From the NCBI GenBank assembly GCA_938084565.1, contig CALKEU010000003.1:50001-114000 (forward strand): a stretch of DNA of 64,000 nucleotides, given 5' to 3'. The position numbers and the translations under genes are program-made. Source of the DNA: Candidatus Kapaibacterium sp. (GTDB lineage Bacteria > Bacteroidota > Ignavibacteria > Kapaibacteriales > HRBIN21). This document shows positions 25,053 to 35,889 of this stretch, one piece after another (position 1 is the first letter of the stretch; each line of letters starts with the position of its first letter). The notes under the pieces were generated by a model. That model ran no database searches. It worked only from the letters and a program-made list of their open reading frames with translations, and was not told the origin of the DNA.

Positions 25053-25630
25053 CAGAACACGGCGCGCTGCAGCACGAGTATAGCTCGGATCGGGGCCCTC
25101 AGATAGTTCCGGTAGCGATGCGGTTGCCCGGCCTGGATGGAGAAGCTCTCGCCGGTGCGGACCAAGAGTTCGTCACCGGGCATTTCGATGAGCAAGTGCC
25201 CTTCGATGGCGACACCGTCTGTCTGTACGGGAAACTCCCAGTAGCCTTCTGGGGGCAATTGGACGGCGGAGCCGAGGCGTAATTCGAGCCACTCGGGGTC
25301 GTCGGGGCGGCGCGCGGGACGGAGCAGTAGGAGGCTGCTGCCCCGAACGGTTCGGCCGGCGACCAGGTCGAGCAGATCCAGGCCTCTCCAGCAGAGCCCC
25401 CCGTGGGCAGTGCGAGGTTCGGGGTAGCTTGTGCTAACGACGGCGGCAATCGAAGTGTTGTAGAGGGCAACCAACGCGCGGAGAGCTTCCAGGGGGAGGC
25501 GTCGCCTGCCCTGTTCGGCGAGTGCCAGGAGCGCTTTCGAGATACCGATACGGTGCGCTACGTCGCTGAGGCTCCACTCGTGCTGTTCCCGAAGGCGGCG
25601 CAGCTGCTGCCCGAGCCAGGAAAGCTGCAT
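25052..25630 (-). CDS. XRE-family regulator with C-terminal cupin domain
   Basis: 192 residues. An N-terminal helix-turn-helix (about 6-58: LRRLREQHEWSLSDVAHRIGIS...LLALAEQGRRRLPLEALRALVALY) is followed by a cupin-like beta-barrel (about 110-188: GYWEFPVQTDGVAIEGHLLIEMPGDELLVRTGESFSIQAGQPHRYRN). Regulators of this build sense small molecules in the cupin pocket and often control their own operon. It is the first gene of the six-gene set 21632-25630 and is divergent from the SDR gene, so both are candidate targets. Confidence 0.87.
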   Translation of the reverse strand: MQLSWLGQQLRRLREQHEWSLSDVAHRIGISKALLALAEQGRRRLPLEALRALVALYNTSIAAVVSTSYPEPRTAHGGLCWRGLDLLDLVAGRTVRGSSLLLLRPARRPDDPEWLELRLGSAVQLPPEGYWEFPVQTDGVAIEGHLLIEMPGDELLVRTGESFSIQAGQPHRYRNYLRAPIRAILVLQRAVF

Positions 25631-25672
25631 AGGATAGACGGAAGCCCGTCACTGCTACGTCCCTAGCACATG

Positions 25673-25679
25673 CAAATTA
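25673..25679 (-). promoter_or_regulatory. possible -7 element for the XRE-cupin operon
   Basis: Minus strand reads TAATTTG followed by C, one T short of TANNTTTG, 43 bp upstream of the XRE ATG in the 70-bp divergent gap. The same shortened form precedes lrp. Confidence 0.35.
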
Positions 25680-25700
25680 CATCGCTTGGGGAGGGATGCC

Positions 25701-26417
25701 ATGAGATTACGTGGGCGCGTGTGCCTGGTCACGGGGGCAAGCTCCGGCATTGGGCGTGCTCTGGCGCTACGCTTGGCCGAGGAAGGAGCCGATGTGATCC
25801 TCACGGCACGTCGAGAGGAAGCCCTCCACCAGGTTGCAGCCCTTGCGCGGCAGCGTTCGCCTCAGAGCCGTGTCCACGTTGTGCCGGCAGATTTGCGCGA
25901 TCCTGCAGCCATTGAGCGTCTGGCGCGCGAAGCTCAAGCAGCCCTCGGCCCCATTGATGTGTTGGTCAACAATGCGGGCATTGGCTACTTTGCCCCAGCT
26001 ACAGAGCTCGATATGGAGCGGATCGAGGAGCTCTGGCACGTCAACGTGCGCGCTCCCATATTGCTGACGCAAGCAATCCTGCCGGGGATGTTACAGCGGC
26101 AGAGCGGAACGCTCCTCTACGTTGCCTCGCTGGCAGGCAAGTATGGGGTCAAGGGAGGCAGTGTGTATGCAGCAACGAAGTTTGCCCTCCGTGGCTTTGC
26201 TGAATCGCTCTTCCAGGAGGTGCGTCAGGCGAACATCCGGGTCATCGTCATCTGTCCTGGATCGACGGCTACGAACTTTGGCGGGGCATCTACAGGGATG
26301 CGGCGGGAGGGGATCTTACAGCCCGAGGATGTGGCCGAGGTAGCCCTTTCGGCAATCCTTTTGCCCCCGACGGCGACGGTCAGCGAGGTAGAGCTGCGAC
26401 CTACAAACCCTCGCTGA
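25701..26417 (+). CDS. short-chain dehydrogenase/reductase
   Basis: 238 residues, classical SDR. Cofactor motif TGASSGIG (11-18), NNAG (90-93) and the catalytic triad S143, Y156 and K160 (YAATK) are complete. Arg residues in LTARREE after beta 2 favour NADP(H). The ATG at 25701 is preferred to a TTG at 25686 because a purine-rich GGGGAGGG ribosome site lies 5 bp upstream of the ATG. Substrate unknown. DedA follows after 5 bp. Confidence 0.9.
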   Translation: MRLRGRVCLVTGASSGIGRALALRLAEEGADVILTARREEALHQVAALARQRSPQSRVHVVPADLRDPAAIERLAREAQAALGPIDVLVNNAGIGYFAPATELDMERIEELWHVNVRAPILLTQAILPGMLQRQSGTLLYVASLAGKYGVKGGSVYAATKFALRGFAESLFQEVRQANIRVIVICPGSTATNFGGASTGMRREGILQPEDVAEVALSAILLPPTATVSEVELRPTNPR

Positions 26418-26422
26418 GGAGG

Positions 26423-27046
26423 ATGCCGATGCTCGAGCAATGGATTGCTACGCTCCAGCAATTGCCTCCCGGGGGAGTGCTCTTGTTCGCTTTGGTGGTA
26501 ACCTTTGTGGAGAACGTCTTCCCGCCATCGCCAAGCGATACGTTGCTGCTGTTCTGCGGCGTCTTGGTTGGAATCGGGGTGGTGGAGTTTGTCCCGTTGG
26601 TACTTGTGGCTACAGTGGGGAGTGTGCTGGGGTTTAGCACGATGTTTTGGCTGGGCTACCTCTTTGGGGTGCGAGTCGTGGATATGGGGCGGCTGCGCTT
26701 CCTCCCACGAGAGGCAATCGAACAGGTGGAGCGGTGGTTTCAGCGCTATGGGTACTGGGTCATTGTGGCCAATCGTTTTCTATCGGGTACACGGGCGGTG
26801 ATTTCGTTCGTAGCCGGCATGTCGAAGCTCTCCTTCCCGCTGACGGTGCTGTTGAGTGCACTGAGTGCGCTCGTGTGGAATGTGGTGCTTGTCACCGTCG
26901 GGTGGAGTGTCGGACAGGGCTGGCAGGAGGTTGCCCACGGTTTGCAGCTCTACGGGGTTATCATCACGCTGGCATTGCTCGCCTTAGGGATTGGGTGGCT
27001 GATGTGGTGGGCAGTACGGGCCCGGCGGGCAAGGCAGCGAGTGTAG
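26423..27046 (+). CDS. DedA-family membrane protein
   Basis: 207 residues with several membrane helices. The motif FVENVFPPSPSDTLLLFCG near the N-terminus carries the conserved acidic residue, and FQRYGYWVIVANRFLSGTRAVISFVAGMSKL is the core DedA signature (conserved Arg pair and Gly). DedA/VTT proteins act as lipid flippases, some for undecaprenyl phosphate or phosphatidylethanolamine, and affect membrane potential. It is in one transcript with the SDR gene. Confidence 0.9.
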   Translation: MPMLEQWIATLQQLPPGGVLLFALVVTFVENVFPPSPSDTLLLFCGVLVGIGVVEFVPLVLVATVGSVLGFSTMFWLGYLFGVRVVDMGRLRFLPREAIEQVERWFQRYGYWVIVANRFLSGTRAVISFVAGMSKLSFPLTVLLSALSALVWNVVLVTVGWSVGQGWQEVAHGLQLYGVIITLALLALGIGWLMWWAVRARRARQRV

Positions 27047-27061
27047 GGGTGCAGTGGTCGT

Positions 27062-27265
27062 ATGTGGAAGCGTCTCTCTCAGCGATTGCGGCAGAAGGGT
27101 GTGGCCATTGCTTTGGCGATGGTGTTAGCCATGGCTGTCGTTGATCGCCGTTCGCTGTGCCCGCTGCAGGTACCCCGCATTGTGCTCCGCATTGATTCGA
27201 TACCGCCGTGCTACCTCCGGATGAGGAGTAGGCTGGCTCTACCGGAGCAGCTCTGGCTCAATTGA
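27062..27265 (+). CDS. small hypothetical protein with one membrane segment
   Basis: 67 residues starting 15 bp after dedA on the same strand: a basic leader (MWKRLSQRLRQK) and one hydrophobic stretch (GVAIALAMVLAMAVV, 13-27) followed by about 40 residues with two Cys. It could be a signal-anchored peptide or simply non-coding sequence. The last 8 bases overlap the convergent T9SS gene. No family recognised. Confidence 0.4.
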   Translation: MWKRLSQRLRQKGVAIALAMVLAMAVVDRRSLCPLQVPRIVLRIDSIPPCYLRMRSRLALPEQLWLN

Positions 27266-28298
27266 GGCGAACCACCCTGCCTACGCAGATCACTGCCCCG
27301 GCCCGAAGTAGGCGATAGAGGTACAGGCCCGGTGAGAGGGTGTGGAGCGCTAACCAGGCTGCCGTGTTCGTAGTGGCCCTGTAGCGTGCAAGGGATTGCC
27401 CAAGCAGCGAGGTGATCTCAAGGACGCTGCCCGGCTCTAGCCGTATGGGAACTGCCTCCCCGTGGAGCACAGGCGGGAGGACCGTACATGGAGCCGCCGC
27501 GGTGGCTGGTTCAGCTATGGCGACTGCTTGCGTTACTCGCACGCTGTAGGCGGCCACAGTATTTGCGGTGGAAGCATCCAGGAAGCGGATCGTGACAGCT
27601 CCTCCAGCACCTTCGGGAAGGCGGAGCCAGCAGTAAAAGCGCGGGTAGAATTGGCCAGGCAGGAGTACGAGAGTATCCGGTGCGGAGAGCGTTCCGGGCC
27701 CGTAGCAGCTGTCGCCCAGACAGAAGCGGAAGGCGCTGGGCGGTATGCCTGTGGGTTCAGCGCGGACAAGCATACGCCGGAGGCTGCGACCGGCGTTGTA
27801 GAGCGCAGCAGCACCCCCGACTTCACCCCCTTCCCGGCTGAAGAGCTCAGTCTGCGCCCATGCCAGAAGCAGCACATCCGCACCGACCGGGAGGATCTCT
27901 ACCCGCACGGTGTGCTCCAGCAAGACAGCTCCCGAGAGGGCATCTCGGAAGCGGAACACGAGCGGAAAGACCGCTGGAGCAGTCCCCGGCTCGACGAAAA
28001 CGTAGGCTTTGAAACTCTCCTCCCGAGCACCTGGAGCAATGGTGACGGTATCCGGAGAGAGCACCACGCCAGGTGCATAGCAAGAAGGTCCCCAGCAGAA
28101 GTACGGCATGCTACCTGCAGGAGCGGCGGAGGTATCCATCTCCACGAGAATCCGTAGGGCGGCAGCGCCTTCATTGAGCACGCTGGCAGGAGCGGCAGCC
28201 TCCCAGCCGGGGGCAACACTGACAGCTGTGACGGCCCGGGAGAGCTGCAGAGCGGCAGAAGAGACCGCAGCAAGTAGGAAGACAGCCAGAACTCTCAT
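27258..28298 (-). CDS. secreted protein with two repeated Cys modules and T9SS C-terminal sorting domain
   Basis: 346 residues. Signal peptide MRVLAVFLLAAVSSAALQ; two related modules of about 95 residues (about 38-135 and 162-255), each with an FCxGxSCYxPG motif (Cys pairs 68/73 and 193/198) then PDT and PG and ending in a YSVRV/HTVRV strand; and a C-terminal 60-residue domain (LEITSLLGQSL...LSPGLYLYRLLRAG...VGRVVRL) that matches the type A sorting domain of type IX secretion cargo. The protein is therefore expected at the cell surface or outside the cell. Function unknown. The Met at 28298 is chosen because the signal peptide starts there. Confidence 0.8.
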   Translation of the reverse strand: MRVLAVFLLAAVSSAALQLSRAVTAVSVAPGWEAAAPASVLNEGAAALRILVEMDTSAAPAGSMPYFCWGPSCYAPGVVLSPDTVTIAPGAREESFKAYVFVEPGTAPAVFPLVFRFRDALSGAVLLEHTVRVEILPVGADVLLLAWAQTELFSREGGEVGGAAALYNAGRSLRRMLVRAEPTGIPPSAFRFCLGDSCYGPGTLSAPDTLVLLPGQFYPRFYCWLRLPEGAGGAVTIRFLDASTANTVAAYSVRVTQAVAIAEPATAAAPCTVLPPVLHGEAVPIRLEPGSVLEITSLLGQSLARYRATTNTAAWLALHTLSPGLYLYRLLRAGAVICVGRVVRLN

Positions 28299-28343
28299 GG
28301 TGCCTGCTGTGCTGTTGTGAGACAATGGTAAGTCGGGCTGGAT

Positions 28344-28967
28344 TCATGGCGAAGGAGCACGGCTATGGGGATGCTCGGTGGGGAAGGTCCCTGCGTTGAT
28401 GACCGACATCGCCCGCTGGAGGCCATGCCGAATGAGATACTCCAGGGCTACAACGGCGCGCTCGATCATAGCATCTCGCTCGGGGAGCTCCTCGGGTGCA
28501 AAGGGCGAGAGGACATAGTCAGCCATCTTGCCCCGAGGGAAATTGCGTCCAATTCCGCACCGCAGGCGGGCAATGTGCTGCGTTCCCAGTCGCTCGATGA
28601 TGGAGGCCATACCATTGTGCCCACCGTCGCTCCCGGAAGCTCGGAGGCGGACGGTCCCGAGTGGGAGGTTGAGCTCGTCGAGCACGACCACAATGCGCTC
28701 AGAAGGGATGTGAGACCATCGTTGAGCGCCGTGGACAGCCTCTCCACTGCGGTTCATGAAGGTCAGAGGGAGGATTGCCCGCACGGTGTGGCCGTCGATC
28801 TGCAGGGTAGTCTCCAGCCACGGGCCTGGACCGTGATGCCACTGTCCGCCGTGCCGCTCAGCGAGTGCTTGGACGACCATCCACCCAATGTTGTGCCGCG
28901 TCTGTGCGTATTCAGGGCCCGGATTGCCCAGACCGACGATGAGCCACTCGGCTGCAGGTATGCCCAT
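28344..28967 (-). CDS. pth: peptidyl-tRNA hydrolase
   Basis: 207 residues. GLGNPGPEYAQTRHNIGW holds the catalytic His (H25), TFMNRSG the conserved Asn (N71), and VVVLDELNLPLG the supporting Asp (D96); GSDGGHNGMASI is the second signature. It recycles peptidyl-tRNA that drops off ribosomes. It lies 45 bp upstream of the T9SS cargo gene on the same strand and is divergent from the exported protein at 29092. Confidence 0.96.
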   Translation of the reverse strand: MGIPAAEWLIVGLGNPGPEYAQTRHNIGWMVVQALAERHGGQWHHGPGPWLETTLQIDGHTVRAILPLTFMNRSGEAVHGAQRWSHIPSERIVVVLDELNLPLGTVRLRASGSDGGHNGMASIIERLGTQHIARLRCGIGRNFPRGKMADYVLSPFAPEELPERDAMIERAVVALEYLIRHGLQRAMSVINAGTFPTEHPHSRAPSP

Positions 28968-29046
28968 GGGGAGTTCTGCTTCGACTGCTGGACACAGTAG
29001 ACGCTCGGGGGCTTAGGCTCATTGCGCCGATGAGCCCGTGCCTGCG

Positions 29047-29054
29047 TAATATTG
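29047..29054 (+). promoter_or_regulatory. possible promoter for the exported protein/alaS pair
   Basis: TAATATTG, one mismatch from TANNTTTG, with a TTG about 22 bp upstream, ends 37 bp before the ATG at 29092. The 124-bp gap 28968-29091 contains nothing else I can name. Confidence 0.3.
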
Positions 29055-29091
29055 CGGTGGGCTGCTGTACAACAATGCAGGAACCTCGCCG

Positions 29092-29670
29092 ATGCGGGAA
29101 CAGAGAGGCTGGTTGGCAGCCGTCGGTGGACTCATCCTCTGCGGCATGCTCTGGGCACAACCGAGAGCCTTGCCGCCTATTGCTCCAACAGTAGAAATCC
29201 AGGAGCAGCCTGGAGCTCCCCCTGCGCTGGCGATTGATCCGAGATTGGAGGAGCGCCTGCGTCGGGCACAGGATCTCCTGCCTATCGAGGGAATCTGGGC
29301 CGTGCGGCTGGAGCGATTCGATACCACTGGAGGCGAAATCCGCATGGTGCGCGAGGACTACACCGTCCAGCTCCTCATCATACGCCAGGAGGAAGGGGCA
29401 CCCGAGCACCTTACGGCCAGCGTCATCGCCACGCAGAGTGAGCGTATTCCCTTAGGAGCCGTCTTGGCCCACCTGCAGCCGACGGCCGATCCACAGCTCT
29501 ACCTTGCCGAGTGGTATCTGCCGGGAAGCCGGCCTGCGTGGAGTGAGCTCAAGATGGAAGGGGCTGCGGTGGCCGTGGCAGAGCTCCGCGATGTGCCGCG
29601 CTATCCTCTTGTGGCAAGCATCCGCATGCTCAAACTCCGTCCTCGTCCGTGGAGGCAGCCGGCCCGGTGA
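29092..29670 (+). CDS. exported hypothetical protein
   Basis: 192 residues with a signal peptide (MREQRGWLAAVGGLILCGMLWAQP, cleavage likely after WAQ). A Pro-rich linker (25-45) precedes a beta-rich domain (EGIWAVRLERFDTTGGEIRMV...YTVQLLIIRQEEGAPEHLTASVIA). No family recognised and no conserved catalytic pattern seen. It lies 53 bp upstream of alaS on the same strand. Confidence 0.65.
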   Translation: MREQRGWLAAVGGLILCGMLWAQPRALPPIAPTVEIQEQPGAPPALAIDPRLEERLRRAQDLLPIEGIWAVRLERFDTTGGEIRMVREDYTVQLLIIRQEEGAPEHLTASVIATQSERIPLGAVLAHLQPTADPQLYLAEWYLPGSRPAWSELKMEGAAVAVAELRDVPRYPLVASIRMLKLRPRPWRQPAR

Positions 29671-29723
29671 ATGGAGGCGGCTCCTTCTTCGTCTATGGAG
29701 GGGGCCAGTTGCGGAGCTAAACC

Positions 29724-32294
<2,571 letters not shown>

Positions 32295-32300
<6 letters not shown>

Positions 32301-33269
32301 GGACATGAGCGCACAGATGGCTGCCACAGAGACGATGTCTTCCCACTGGCAGCCGCGGGAGAGATCGCAGTATGGGCGCCGCAGACCTTGTACGATGGGG
32401 CCGAGCGCTTGTGCTCCGGCCAGCCGCTCGGTGAGCTTATAGGCAATGTTGCCGGCATCCAGGTTCGGGAAGATCAGCACGTTGGCTCGTCCTGCAACGG
32501 GCGAGCCGGGCGCCTTACGGGCAGCAACCTCGGGCACAAGAGCAGCATCGGCCTGCAATTCCCCATCGGCGCAGTAGTGGGGATAGCGCTCCTGAAACAG
32601 CTGTACGGCACGGCGAACCTTGTCCACGAGCGGATGCTGCGCGCTCCCCTTGGTGGAAAAGGAGAGGAAGGCAATGCGCGGCTCCTCTTGTAAGAGACGC
32701 TCAGCGTTCTGAGCCGTGCAGTACGCAATTTCGGCCAGCTCCTCCGGTGTAGGATCGGGTACGACCCCGCCATCGGCATAGACGAGGACGCGGTCGGGCA
32801 AAATCATCAAAAAGAAGCTGCTCACGACGCTCAAGCCTGGTGCCATACCGACAGTCCAGAGAGCTGCGCGAAGCACATCGGCCGTTGTCGAGATCGAGCC
32901 GGCCACACATCCATCGACTTCGCCTGCATCTAATAACATACCGGCGAAGACAAGGGGATTGCGGACATGGTGCCGTGCTGCCTCGAGCGACATCCCCTTG
33001 TGGTGGCGCCGTTCCCAGAGTCGGTTGGCAAAGAGCTCCAGCTGCGGTGCTGCTCGAGGATCCAGGAGCGAAATGCCCGTCAGTGCGATGTCAAAGCGCT
33101 GTGCAAGCGCCTCGATTGCTTCTCGAGCACCGATGAGCACAGGATGCACAATCCCGCGATCGGCAAGTTCCCGGACCGCACGCAGTGTGCGCTCATCTTC
33201 GGCATCTGGAAAGGCAATCCGGCGCTGGAGTGCGGCCGCGCGAGCCTGAAGCCGATGCACAAAGCTCAT
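32295..33269 (-). CDS. pta: phosphate acetyltransferase
   Basis: 324 residues, the short Pta form without the N-terminal DRTGG domain. Motifs: [16 protein letters not shown] at the start, [21 protein letters not shown] in the middle, [17 protein letters not shown] and the C-terminal [21 protein letters not shown]. It interconverts acetyl-CoA and acetyl phosphate; no ackA is adjacent. The Met at 33269 gives a canonical N-terminus and a 4-bp overlap with the lipoprotein gene. It is the last gene of a seven-gene chain. Confidence 0.93.
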
Positions 33270-34273
33270 GGCAGCGGCAAGAGGGCTACAGTGCCTGCAG
33301 GGAGCGTTGTTTCCAGGCGTAGTTCTGCCCGGTCCCCCGTTGCAATGAGGAGCTGAGGGGGGTTGGAGGCCGTGAGCACCCAGAGCTCTCCTCGCGTGGG
33401 CACATATCGGAGCCATCCAATGTTCCAGCTCTGGAGCAAGCGGAGGGCCCCACGGCTGCGTAGATCCACACGCAGCAGCCCGGCCGATGTTCCCACATAG
33501 GCAAAATCCGATGGCGTCGTCGCAAGGCCCCTCAGCTGCAGACGGGCCGAATCGATTCCGGGGACGTTGAGGGGGATACTTTTCAGAAGGCGTAGCGGAC
33601 GGAGGCCGACGAAGCTGAGACGGGGTGCGCGCGCAGGGGCTGTGGTGTCATCCCCGCTTCCGAAGCTGGCAACCAGGAGCTCTTCGGCACTGGGATGGGC
33701 AGCCAGCCAGCGCGGGTGTGGGGGGAGTGGCAGCGAATCTTGTAGACGGAGCGTTCGCGTATCGAAGACGCGCAGGAGTGAGCGCTCTTCATCAACGACG
33801 TAGAGGAGAGCCTCCCTGGCCAGAGCCGCTCCAATGCGCCCTCCGAGCTGGAAGGTCTGTATGCGCTCGGGATCGAGCAAGTCCACCATGCTCAACATTC
33901 CACGGCTTCTATGCCAAAGGTAGGCTGTCGTAGCGTTCGGGAAGACAATGCCATCGGCTGGAGCTGGAAGCTGCAAGGCAGCTCGGCGCCGGTAGGATCC
34001 TTCTTCCAGGAGCTCCAACGTCGCTGTGGGCAGGAGCAGATAGAGCGTGCCATAGAAGAGCTCCATACTCTGGGCTGGTGCAGGTAGCGGGAAGCCATTG
34101 GCGCGGGTATAGAGGTCGGGTACAACGAGCAGATTGCCTGGTTCTTGGCGCAGCTGGATGGCTGGGGCATCGGTGGCGAGCAGAAAACGCCACAAGGGCG
34201 GAACTGTATCATAGAAAGGCTCGCTCCCACAGCCGACGGCCAGCACAGCCCCTATAAGGCATGCCCCCTTCAT
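33266..34273 (-). CDS. lipoprotein with beta-propeller-like repeats
   Basis: 335 residues. A lipoprotein signal ([15 protein letters not shown], lipidated Cys likely C15) leads a mature part of repeated beta units ([88 protein letters not shown]), like YVTN/WD-type propellers. Probably anchored in an outer or inner membrane leaflet. Function unknown; it is an odd neighbour between pta and a nucleoside phosphorylase, with 4-bp overlaps on both sides. Confidence 0.72.
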   Translation of the reverse strand: MKGACLIGAVLAVGCGSEPFYDTVPPLWRFLLATDAPAIQLRQEPGNLLVVPDLYTRANGFPLPAPAQSMELFYGTLYLLLPTATLELLEEGSYRRRAALQLPAPADGIVFPNATTAYLWHRSRGMLSMVDLLDPERIQTFQLGGRIGAALAREALLYVVDEERSLLRVFDTRTLRLQDSLPLPPHPRWLAAHPSAEELLVASFGSGDDTTAPARAPRLSFVGLRPLRLLKSIPLNVPGIDSARLQLRGLATTPSDFAYVGTSAGLLRVDLRSRGALRLLQSWNIGWLRYVPTRGELWVLTASNPPQLLIATGDRAELRLETTLPAGTVALLPLP

Positions 34274-35118
34274 GTCTGCTGCGTCCAGAGCCGTGCAACG
34301 AGGGCTGTAACCAGCTGCGTCATCTTCGGCTCGGCCTCGCGGGCTGCCTGTAGTACCTCCTCCAGAGAGAGCGGCTGTAGAGCGTCAGGGAAGCACTCGT
34401 CCGTGAGAATGGAGAGTCCGAAGACCTCCATGTTCATGTGACGAGCGACGATGACCTCCGGAACAGTGCTCATTCCGACAGCATCAGCACCGATCAACCG
34501 TAGGAAGCGATATTCTGCACGAGTTTCCAGACTCGGTCCCGGAAGAGCGACGTAGACACCTTTCTGCAGCTTGAGGCGGAGCTCGAGGGCCAGCTCTTCT
34601 GCCAGGGCGATGAGTCGCCGGGAGTACGGTTCACTCATGTCGGGGAAGCGGGGGCCGAGCGTTTCATCGTTGGGGCCAATCAGAGGGTTATCCCCCATGA
34701 GGTTGATGTGGTCCACGATGACCATCAAATCCCCGCGACGGAAGAGTGGGTTGAGCGCTCCGGCTGCGTTGGAGATGATGAGCGTCCGCACCCCGAGGGC
34801 AAAGAGGACCCGTACAGGGAAGGTCACCTGCTGCAGCGTATAGCCTTCGTAGCGATGGAAGCGCCCCTGAAGCGCCACAACAGGGCAGCCGGCGAGGCGT
34901 CCGAAAATGAGCCGCCCCCGGTGCGACTCCACCGTTGAGACGGGGAAATGGGGGATGTTCTCGTACGGGATAGCGCACTCCTGCTCGATGCGTTCTGCAA
35001 GCTCCCCGAGCCCCGTCCCCAGGATGATGCCAATGGAGGGAGAACTCTGTGTCGTTAGGCGGATGACCTCGAGCGCTTCGTGCATGTGCTGCCGCAGGAG
35101 AGATGTCGGTCGACTCAT
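34270..35118 (-). CDS. purine-nucleoside phosphorylase
   Basis: 282 residues of the trimeric PNP/MTAP family. IGIILGTGLGELAERI (phosphate site), VESHRGRLIFGRLAG, LQGRFHRYEGY, ISNAAGALNP and GVYVALPGPSLETRAEYRFLR are all in place. The purine-selectivity position after strand SILTDE holds Asp where mammalian PNP has Asn, which may alter base preference. It salvages purine bases from nucleosides. It overlaps yggS and the lipoprotein gene by 4 bp each. Confidence 0.93.
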   Translation of the reverse strand: MSRPTSLLRQHMHEALEVIRLTTQSSPSIGIILGTGLGELAERIEQECAIPYENIPHFPVSTVESHRGRLIFGRLAGCPVVALQGRFHRYEGYTLQQVTFPVRVLFALGVRTLIISNAAGALNPLFRRGDLMVIVDHINLMGDNPLIGPNDETLGPRFPDMSEPYSRRLIALAEELALELRLKLQKGVYVALPGPSLETRAEYRFLRLIGADAVGMSTVPEVIVARHMNMEVFGLSILTDECFPDALQPLSLEEVLQAAREAEPKMTQLVTALVARLWTQQT

Positions 35119-35873
35119 GGGTTCTGCTCCTGGTGTGAATGGACATGGTGTGCTTGCTTCGGGGGACGTTCCCCGAAGAGGGCTGTCCCGATGCGGAGGA
35201 GGGTTGCACCTTCTTCGATAGCGATGCCGTAGTCGGCGCTCATGCCCATGGAGAGATGAGGAAAGTCGAGCGGAGAAGAGCCGTATTGTCGGCGGAGCTC
35301 GTCTCGCAAGTGACGGAGGAGACGGAATTCTGCCCGGACACGCTCAGCCGCGGCCGGCGCAGGGATCGTCATGAGTCCCTCGAGTCGGAGGAAGGGGAGT
35401 CGTAGGACGGCTTCGGCGAGGGCAAAGAGAGCCTCGGGGGCACAGCCGTGTTTGCTCGCTTCGCCTGAGGTATTGACCTGGAGCAGGATGGATAGCATGC
35501 GCCCGTGCCGCTCCCCCCAGCGGTTGAGTGCCTCGGCAGTGTGTAGGGCATCGACGCCGTGGATGAGCGCAGCCACGGGAGCAATGAGCTTGATTTTGTT
35601 CGTCTGCACATGGCCGATGAAGTGCCATTCAACTTCGTAGCCCCGCTGCCGGAGGTAATCTGCTTTCGCTCGCAGCTCCTGGGCGTAGTTTTCTCCAAAG
35701 CAGCGGATACCGGCGTGGAAGGCGGCCTCCACGATATCGGGGGGATGCCCTTTTGAGACTGCTACAATGCGAATGTCTGCCAGATTGCGTCCGGCTCGGG
35801 CAGCGTGCTGACGGACCTGCTCCCAGACGGCTTCCCAGCGTCGGCGAATCTCTATGGAAGGAGACACCTGCAT
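35115..35873 (-). CDS. YggS-family pyridoxal phosphate homeostasis protein
   Basis: 252 residues, single-domain alanine-racemase-like TIM barrel. The PLP lysine is K41 in VAVSKGHP; FGENYAQELRAKADYL, WHFIGHVQTNKIKLI and LSMGMSADYGIAIEEGATLLRIGTALFG are family signatures. These proteins bind PLP and buffer its level. The Met at 35873 is chosen because the longer N-terminus (to 35954) lies within the upstream symporter gene and is not conserved. Confidence 0.93.
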   Translation of the reverse strand: MQVSPSIEIRRRWEAVWEQVRQHAARAGRNLADIRIVAVSKGHPPDIVEAAFHAGIRCFGENYAQELRAKADYLRQRGYEVEWHFIGHVQTNKIKLIAPVAALIHGVDALHTAEALNRWGERHGRMLSILLQVNTSGEASKHGCAPEALFALAEAVLRLPFLRLEGLMTIPAPAAAERVRAEFRLLRHLRDELRRQYGSSPLDFPHLSMGMSADYGIAIEEGATLLRIGTALFGERPPKQAHHVHSHQEQNP

Positions 35874-35889
35874 CGCATGCGAAAATAGG

